Shown here in pieces: positions 4,912 through 9,972 of a stretch of 9,972 nt of DNA (position 1 is the stretch's first letter; each line of letters begins with the position of its first letter). The notes under the pieces are model-generated. The model ran no database searches and had not been told where the DNA came from. It worked only from the letters and a program-made list of their open reading frames with translations. The stretch spans positions 100,039 through 110,010 of the forward strand of contig CAPQSW010000004.1 of the NCBI GenBank assembly GCA_948688495.1. Reading direction: 5' to 3'. A program made the translations under genes and the position numbers. The DNA comes from an uncultured Lachnospiraceae bacterium. GTDB taxonomy: Bacteria > Bacillota > Clostridia > Lachnospirales > Lachnospiraceae.

Positions 4912-5131
4912 AAAGCTTAAAAAAATCATTTCAGAGGTATTAAATGTCGATGTAGAAGAAATTACAATGGAAACTACTTTCGTAGATGATCTGGGCGCAG
5001 ATTCTTTGGATATTTTTCAGATTATTATGGGGCTTGAAGAGGAATTTGATATGGAGATTGCCAATGAGGAAGCTGAGAAGATTGTAACGGTAGGCGATGC
5101 AGTAGAACAGATTAAGAAGGCAGTAAATTAA
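4901..5131 (+). CDS. acpP: Acyl carrier protein AcpP
   Basis: This 76-aa acidic protein carries growing acyl chains on a 4'-phosphopantetheine arm and supplies acyl-ACP to PlsX, encoded just upstream. The attachment site is Ser35 in the motif DDLGADSLDIFQ. The four-helix ACP pattern is complete: MEFEKLKKIISEVLNV, the DSL helix, LEEEFDMEI and VGDAVEQIKKAV. The start at 4901 is preceded by GGAGG (4891-4895) inside plsX, and the gene overlaps the plsX end by 11 bp, so translation is probably coupled. A longer in-frame start at 4841 lies within plsX and would add 20 residues foreign to ACPs; it is rejected. The wording DIFQIIM after the DSL motif differs from the common DIVELVM and is typical, as far as I recall, of Lachnospiraceae ACPs. 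Confidence 0.96.
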   Translation: MEFEKLKKIISEVLNVDVEEITMETTFVDDLGADSLDIFQIIMGLEEEFDMEIANEEAEKIVTVGDAVEQIKKAVN

Positions 5132-5149
5132 CGGAATGTATAGGAACTA

Positions 5150-5164
5150 TTATTGATTCAATAA
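5150..5164 (+). other. Small stem-loop next to the long rnc leader hairpin
   Basis: TTATTG (5150-5155) pairs with CAATAA (5159-5164) across a three-base loop. It ends one base before the long hairpin, so the two helices could stack. No U-tract follows, so it is not a terminator of acpP. Confidence 0.45.
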
Positions 5165-5165
5165 G

Positions 5166-5220
5166 GAACAAGGATGCCTGGAAGAAATTGTGTCTGATTT
5201 CTGCCGGGCTATCCTTGTTC
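5166..5220 (+). promoter_or_regulatory. Long double-stranded hairpin in the acpP-rnc gap; candidate RNase III site
   Basis: GAACAAGGAT (5166-5175) is perfectly complementary to ATCCTTGTTC (5211-5220). The stem continues with GCCTGG (5176-5181) on CCGGGC (5204-5209), with one G-U pair and T5210 bulged. After one A-G mismatch, AGAAAT (5183-5188) pairs with ATTTCT (5197-5202); the loop is 5189-5196. About 22 bp pair in total, roughly two helical turns. No U-run follows, so it is not an intrinsic terminator. It lies 29 bases before the RNase III gene start. RNase III of E. coli cleaves a stem in its own mRNA leader, so an autoregulatory or processing site is a natural inference. Confidence 0.7.
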
Positions 5221-5249
5221 ATAAGAAATTATATCTGAGAGGAATGTTT

Positions 5250-5966
5250 ATGAATTTACAAAGAGAATTTGAAGAGAGAATTGGCTATCAGTTTCAGGAC
5301 AAGAAGTTGTTGTCACAGGCATTGACCCATAGTTCTTATGCAAATGAGCGACATCTGGGCAAACAGGCAGATAATGAGCGTTTGGAATTTTTAGGAGATG
5401 CGGTACTGGAAGTTATATCCAGTGATTTTTTATTTCACAAATATCCTAAAAATCCCGAAGGCGAACTTACCAGGCTGCGCGCCAGTATTGTGTGCGAGCC
5501 CACATTGTCATTTTGTACCAGGGAGCTTGAACTTGGGAAATACCTTCTGCTTGGCAAAGGCGAGGATCAGATGGGAGGAAGAAAGCGGGATTCCATTCTC
5601 TCTGATGCCATGGAGGCAGTGATTGGGGCCATTTATCTGGACGGTGGTTTTACTAGCGCAAAAGAGTTTGTTTTCCGTTTTATACTGAATGATATTGAGC
5701 ATAAGCAGCTCTTTTTTGATAGCAAGACTATCCTGCAGGAGATTGTACAGGGAAATTGCAGTGATTTGCTGCACTACGAACTGATTCGGGAGGAAGGACC
5801 CGATCACAACAAGAGATTTGTTGTGGAGGCGAGGATCGGCGCACGTGCCTATGGACAGGGGGAAGGGAGAACGAAAAAAGCTGCAGAGCAGGATGCTGCT
5901 TACCATACATTATTGCAGTTAAGGCAGCAGGGCTTTTGGGATAATGGAGGAAATACATGTATTTAA
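5250..5966 (+). CDS. rnc: Ribonuclease III
   Basis: RNase III cleaves double-stranded RNA, for example in rRNA precursor maturation and mRNA turnover. The 238-aa protein has the catalytic domain at about 1-150 and a double-stranded RNA binding domain at about 160-227. The signature NERLEFLGDAVL (42-53) and the acidic residues Glu43, Glu46, Asp50, Asp119 and Glu122 match the E. coli set (38, 41, 45, 114, 117) with a constant offset of five, so the enzyme should be active. The dsRBD ends with the usual GRTKKAAEQDAA (206-217). The start at 5250 is preferred because AGAGGAA (5238-5244) is five bases upstream; ATG 5244 overlaps that site, and in-frame starts further up lie in the leader hairpin. 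The last 10 bp overlap smc. The 118-bp gap after acpP holds the long hairpin, the only sizeable gap in the operon before smc. Confidence 0.96.
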   Translation: MNLQREFEERIGYQFQDKKLLSQALTHSSYANERHLGKQADNERLEFLGDAVLEVISSDFLFHKYPKNPEGELTRLRASIVCEPTLSFCTRELELGKYLLLGKGEDQMGGRKRDSILSDAMEAVIGAIYLDGGFTSAKEFVFRFILNDIEHKQLFFDSKTILQEIVQGNCSDLLHYELIREEGPDHNKRFVVEARIGARAYGQGEGRTKKAAEQDAAYHTLLQLRQQGFWDNGGNTCI

Positions 5967-8900
5967 AGAGTATAGAAGTTCATGGCTTCAAGTCTTTTGC
6001 CAATAAGATTCTGTTTGAATTTCACAACGGTATTACCGGAATTGTGGGACCGAATGGAAGCGGAAAGAGCAACGTTGCAGATGCAGTGCGCTGGGTGCTT
6101 GGTGAGCAGCGCATCAAACAGTTGCGCGGCTCAAGTATGCAGGATGTTATTTTTTCCGGTACGGAGAACCGAAAGCCTTTAAGTTACGCCTATGTGGCGA
6201 TTACCCTGGATAACAGCGACAGGCAGTTGAATGTGGATTATAATGAAGTAACTGTGGCCAGACGGGTTTACCGTTCTGGTGAGAGCGAATATCTCATCAA
6301 TGGAACCACATGCCGCCTGAAGGATGTAAACGAGCTGTTTTACGATACAGGAATCGGTAAGGAGGGTTATTCTATTATCGGCCAGGGGCAGATTGAGCGT
6401 ATTTTGAGCGGAAAGCCGGAAGAACGCCGGGAATTGTTTGACGAGGCTGCAGGCATTGTGAAATATAAGCGGAGAAAGTCGGCAGCACAGAAGAAACTGG
6501 AGGATGAAAGACAGAATCTTCTGCGTGTGAATGATATTCTTTCAGAGTTGGAAAAGCAGGTAGGGCCGCTGGAGAAACAGGCCGAGAAAGCAAAGACCTA
6601 TCTCAAAAAGAAGGAAGAATTAAAGACATATGATGTAAATATGTTTTTAATGGATATGGAACGTATCGGGGAGCAGTCTGCGCAGCTGGAAGAAAAAATT
6701 AAAATTGCAGATCAGGATTTAAAGGATGCAGGCAGTTCCTACGATAACATCAAAGCAGAATACGAACAGATGGGGCGCGATATGGAGCAGGCGGATGCAG
6801 ACCTTGCATCCCTCAGGGAAGAATTGAGCAATACAACTGTGCGCAAAGGCAAGCTGGAGGGTGAAATCAATGTCCTGCGCGAACAGATTCATGCAGCCGA
6901 GCAGAGTGAAGAACATTTTAAGATGCGCCAGGAGGAAATTGATAAAGATAGGGCGGAGCGCATAGAGCAGAAGGCAGAATTTCAAAAGGAAATGGATCAG
7001 TTTAGGCGGCGGCTTTCCTCGGTGGAGCAGCAAAAGATTCAGGTTATGGCGCAGTATCAGGAAATCCAGGAGGAGATTGCCCGTTGCAGCCGGGGAATCG
7101 AAAACGGCAAGAATGAGATCATTGAACTTTTGAATAATAAGGCATCCACGAAGGCAAGACGCCAGCGCTATGATACGATGCAGGAGCAGGTCAATATCCG
7201 TAAAGCAGAGCTCAGCAAGCGCCTGTTAGAGCAAAAGAGCGAGGACGAAAGCCTCATGCTCATGGTAGAGGAGTGTGAAAAGAAATATGAAGATGCCAAA
7301 GAACGGTATTTAGGACTGCTGGGGCAGGAACAGGAATTAGAGCAGAAAGGCCGGCAGTGGCAGTCGAAACAGGCACAGACTTCCCACGAATTAGAACAGG
7401 ACACGGCACGTTACCACAGGGAAAAATCCCGTCTGGAATCTTTGGTTAACATTGCGGAGCGTTACGATGGTTATGGAAATTCTATTCGCCGGGTGATGGA
7501 GAAGAAAGAGGATGAGCCGGGACTTTTAGGAGTTGTGGCAGACTTGATTGAGGTCGATAAAAAATATGAGATTGCCATTGAGACGGCGCTGGGCGGTACC
7601 ATTCAAAATATTGTCACCAGTGATGAGGCAACGGCAAAAAAAATGATTGAATACCTGAAAAAGAACCGCTACGGACGTGCAACATTCCTTCCGCTGACGA
7701 GTGTTGGAAAGAAAAAGACACAGGTAAACGCGTCAGCGCTGAAAGAACCAGGTGTAATTGGAATTGGCAGTGAACTGGTCCATACGGACAGCCGTTTTGA
7801 CGGATTGAAGACGTATCTTTTGGGAAGGACTTATGTGGTAGATACGATTGACCATGCCATTTTACTTGCGCAAAAATACCAGTACAGCCTTAGAATCGTA
7901 ACGCTGGAGGGTGAATCCTTGAATCCAGGCGGTTCCATGGCAGGAGGAGCATTTAAAAATACCAGCAATCTTCTGGGCAGGAAACGTGAAATTGAAGATT
8001 TACAGAAACTGACGAAAGAGCTTGCAGATGTAATATCAAAACACAGGAATCGTTTGGAAGAAATTCAGACGGCACGGGAGCTGTTAAAAGAGGACATTCT
8101 TCAGATCCGCGAAGATTTAAAAGAGGCCATGCTCTTGCAGAATACAGAGAAGATGAATCTGGACCGTATCCGGGAGCAGAAGGAGGAAAACGACAGCCAG
8201 TTTACGGATTTGCAGACAGAGAGCCGGCAGTTAGAATATCAGTTGAAAGAAATCAGTGAAAGCCGTAATATCATTCAGCAGGAGATCAAAGCGGCTGATC
8301 AGCGGGAAAAAGAAATTGAGGAAGAAAACCGTAATTTCCAGGAAATTTTGGACAGGCAGAACCATCTTGCGGAAGAAAGCCAGGAATCCGTTTCGAACGT
8401 ACAGTTAGAGGAAGCAAATCTCATGCAGAAGGTAAATTTCCTTCAGGAAAACATCTCGCGTATTGAAGGAGAGCTTATGAAGTTGGAGGCAGATCTTCTT
8501 GCAGCAAGACGGGAGAAGGATGATTCCCAGGCAGACATTGAGAAAAAGCAGGCAGATATTGATAAAATCCGTGCGACAATGGAAGCATCTGATACAGCGC
8601 ATGATGAGCTGGAGAAAAAGATAGAAGAAGGACAGAGGCAGAGGGAGGAAATGTCCCAGTCTTACCGGGGATTTTTTAAGAAGCAGGAGGAAATGTCCAA
8701 ACGTATGAATGATTTGGACAAGGAGCTGTACCGTCTGAACAATCAGAAAGAAAAGCTTCAGGAATCAGCGGAGCTCCAGACGAACTATATGTGGGAAGAA
8801 TATGAGCTGACATTACACAATGCGATGGAACTGCGCAGTGAGACGTATGACAATCCCGCTGAATTAAAAAAGCTGATTACAGAGATTAAAGATGAAATCC

Positions 8901-9517
8901 GAAAACTCGGGGATGTTAATGTCAATGCCATTGAGGATTATAAGAGCCTGTCTGAGCGTTATGTGTTTATGAAGACCCAGCATGACGATCTGGTGGAGGC
9001 CGAGCAGACCTTGCTTGGCATTATTGAGGAATTGGATGCAGGAATGCGCAAGCAGTTCCTGGAGAAGTTTGCGGAAATCCAGATAGAATTTAACAAAGTA
9101 TTTAAGGAACTGTTTGGCGGCGGAAAGGGTACCTTGGAGTTGGTGGAGGATGAGGATATTTTGGAGTGTGGAATCCGCATCAGTGCCCAGCCTCCAGGGA
9201 AGAAACTGCAGAATATGATGCAGATGTCCGGTGGGGAGAAAGCCCTGACAGCCATTTCACTCCTGTTCGCAATCCAGAACCTGAAACCATCCCCGTTTTG
9301 CCTCTTAGATGAGATTGAGGCAGCTCTGGATGACTCCAACGTAGGCCGTTTTGCAAAATATTTACATAAATTAACAAGAAATACACAGTTTATTGTGATT
9401 ACCCACAGAAGGGGAACTATGGCGGCGGCGGACCGCCTCTACGGAATCACCATGCAGGAAAAAGGTGTTTCCACGCTGGTATCTGTGAATCTCATTGAAG
9501 ACGACCTGGATACCTGA
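5957..9517 (+). CDS. smc: Chromosome segregation ATPase SMC
   Basis: SMC forms a dimer that, with ScpA and ScpB, extrudes DNA loops and condenses the origin region for segregation. The 1186-aa length is normal for Firmicutes. Order of parts: N-terminal ATPase half with Walker A GPNGSGKS (31-38); coiled-coil arm from about 170 to 500; hinge from about 503 to 670 with the conserved glycine motif GGSMAGGA near 658; returning coiled coil to about 1020; C-terminal ATPase half with signature SGGEKA (from 1091), Walker B LLDEIEAA with Asp1118-Glu1119, and D-loop ALDDSN. All ATPase motifs are intact. The start ATG at 5957 has GGAGG (5946-5950) six bases upstream and overlaps the rnc stop by 10 bp, which suggests coupled translation. 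scpA and scpB are not in this window. ftsY follows after 34 bp. Confidence 0.97.
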   Translation: MYLKSIEVHGFKSFANKILFEFHNGITGIVGPNGSGKSNVADAVRWVLGEQRIKQLRGSSMQDVIFSGTENRKPLSYAYVAITLDNSDRQLNVDYNEVTVARRVYRSGESEYLINGTTCRLKDVNELFYDTGIGKEGYSIIGQGQIERILSGKPEERRELFDEAAGIVKYKRRKSAAQKKLEDERQNLLRVNDILSELEKQVGPLEKQAEKAKTYLKKKEELKTYDVNMFLMDMERIGEQSAQLEEKIKIADQDLKDAGSSYDNIKAEYEQMGRDMEQADADLASLREELSNTTVRKGKLEGEINVLREQIHAAEQSEEHFKMRQEEIDKDRAERIEQKAEFQKEMDQFRRRLSSVEQQKIQVMAQYQEIQEEIARCSRGIENGKNEIIELLNNKASTKARRQRYDTMQEQVNIRKAELSKRLLEQKSEDESLMLMVEECEKKYEDAKERYLGLLGQEQELEQKGRQWQSKQAQTSHELEQDTARYHREKSRLESLVNIAERYDGYGNSIRRVMEKKEDEPGLLGVVADLIEVDKKYEIAIETALGGTIQNIVTSDEATAKKMIEYLKKNRYGRATFLPLTSVGKKKTQVNASALKEPGVIGIGSELVHTDSRFDGLKTYLLGRTYVVDTIDHAILLAQKYQYSLRIVTLEGESLNPGGSMAGGAFKNTSNLLGRKREIEDLQKLTKELADVISKHRNRLEEIQTARELLKEDILQIREDLKEAMLLQNTEKMNLDRIREQKEENDSQFTDLQTESRQLEYQLKEISESRNIIQQEIKAADQREKEIEEENRNFQEILDRQNHLAEESQESVSNVQLEEANLMQKVNFLQENISRIEGELMKLEADLLAARREKDDSQADIEKKQADIDKIRATMEASDTAHDELEKKIEEGQRQREEMSQSYRGFFKKQEEMSKRMNDLDKELYRLNNQKEKLQESAELQTNYMWEEYELTLHNAMELRSETYDNPAELKKLITEIKDEIRKLGDVNVNAIEDYKSLSERYVFMKTQHDDLVEAEQTLLGIIEELDAGMRKQFLEKFAEIQIEFNKVFKELFGGGKGTLELVEDEDILECGIRISAQPPGKKLQNMMQMSGGEKALTAISLLFAIQNLKPSPFCLLDEIEAALDDSNVGRFAKYLHKLTRNTQFIVITHRRGTMAAADRLYGITMQEKGVSTLVSVNLIEDDLDT

Positions 9518-9520
9518 AAT

Positions 9521-9526
9521 TATAAT
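9521..9526 (+). promoter_or_regulatory. Possible -10 box of an internal ftsY promoter (weak)
   Basis: A perfect TATAAT lies in the smc-ftsY gap, 25 bases before the ftsY start. The best upstream partner is TTGAAG (9495-9500), but the 20-bp spacer is too long, and the gap is A+T rich. It may be chance. Confidence 0.25.
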
Positions 9527-9551
9527 AATTAAAAAGAAAGGGCTGGTAACG

Positions 9552-9972
9552 ATGGCAGAGGAAAAAAAAGGTTTTTTTAAGCGTCTTGTACAGGGATTGA
9601 CCAAAACAAGGGATAATATTGTCTCTGGAATAGACTCCATATTCAGCGGATTTTCCAGTATCGACGAGGATTTCTATGAGGAGATAGAAGAAATCCTTAT
9701 CATGGGGGATCTGGGTGTCCATGCGACAACAGAGATTATCGAGAATTTGAAGCAGAAGGTAAAAGAGGAACATATCAAAGAGCCTGCACAATGCAAGGAA
9801 CTGCTGATTTCCAGTATCAAAGAGCAGATGGATGTGGGGCAGATGGCGTATCGTTTTGAGCAGGAGAAATCTGTGGTATTGATTATCGGTGTCAATGGTG
9901 TGGGAAAGACTACTTCTGTGGGAAAACTTGCAGGCAAGTTAAAAGACCAGGGGAAAAAAGTTGTTCTTGCGG
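9552..9972 (+). CDS. ftsY: Signal recognition particle receptor FtsY (3' partial)
   Basis: FtsY is the membrane-associated GTPase that receives SRP-ribosome complexes and delivers nascent membrane proteins to SecYEG. The first 140 codons are present; the gene runs off the window. It starts MAEEKKGFFKRLVQGLTKTR, an amphipathic basic helix used for membrane contact, with no long acidic A domain, as is usual in Gram-positives. The N domain follows (DEDFYEEIEEILIMGDLGV, 38-56), then the G-domain P-loop GVNGVGKTTSVGKLAGKLK (113-131). The motif could also suggest Ffh, but the N-terminal residues and the position after smc favour FtsY. The start is preceded by GAAAGGG (9537-9543), a weaker site than those of the other operon genes. 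Codons 4-10 contain A8, GG, T7, a possible slippage tract. Confidence 0.93.
   Translation, partial: MAEEKKGFFKRLVQGLTKTRDNIVSGIDSIFSGFSSIDEDFYEEIEEILIMGDLGVHATTEIIENLKQKVKEEHIKEPAQCKELLISSIKEQMDVGQMAYRFEQEKSVVLIIGVNGVGKTTSVGKLAGKLKDQGKKVVLA

Noticed and set aside
4059..4929. Long open frames on the minus strand across plsX (258 and 260 codons)
   Set aside because: They lie antisense to a clear plsX, have no recognisable domains and no ribosome binding sites; they follow from the codon use of plsX.
5190..5249. Longer rnc reading beginning at 5190
   Set aside because: It would start inside the leader hairpin without a ribosome binding site and add residues absent from RNase III; 5250 has a site at the right distance.

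Overview
The window looks like chromosomal DNA of a low-to-moderate GC Firmicute, most likely a Lachnospiraceae (Clostridia). The grounds are strong GGAGG ribosome binding sites, sigma-A type promoters, a Lys/Thr-rich fibronectin-III-like protein tail, a DUF624 (YesL-type) membrane protein, and the conserved Firmicute gene order plsX-acpP-rnc-smc-ftsY. I cannot fix the genus from sequence alone.

Layout. Bases 1-143 are the 3' end of a surface-type protein. Bases 144-348 hold a promoter followed by a strong intrinsic terminator, both upstream of a DUF624 membrane protein gene (349-999). A small lipoprotein gene of unknown function follows (1035-1682) and is probably co-transcribed. Bases 1801-3759 are a complete IS1634-like insertion sequence with a 575-aa DDE transposase on the minus strand, 29-bp imperfect terminal inverted repeats and its own insulating terminator. 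A perfect 49-bp direct repeat flanks it (1752-1800 and 3760-3808).

From 3895 to the right edge runs the housekeeping operon, all on the plus strand: plsX (acyl-phosphate synthesis for phospholipids), acpP (acyl carrier protein), rnc (RNase III), smc (chromosome condensation ATPase) and ftsY (SRP receptor, cut by the window end). plsX/acpP overlap by 11 bp and rnc/smc by 10 bp, which suggests translational coupling. The operon therefore links membrane lipid supply, RNA processing, chromosome segregation and membrane protein targeting.

Most notable points. (1) The 49-bp target duplication contains a complete sigma-A promoter, so the IS landed in the operon promoter and copied it; the operon keeps an intact promoter and a second, orphan copy fires into the IS. 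(2) An approximately 22-bp non-terminator hairpin lies 29 bases upstream of the RNase III start codon and is a candidate autoregulatory RNase III substrate. (3) A full terminator lies between the only visible promoter and the DUF624 gene, which implies attenuation or a small RNA. (4) The plsX leader can form a 14-position hairpin that hides an anti-Shine-Dalgarno segment. I see no defence system, CRISPR array, tRNA or rRNA. The possibly new biology here is regulatory and mobile-element related, and all of it is inferred from sequence.
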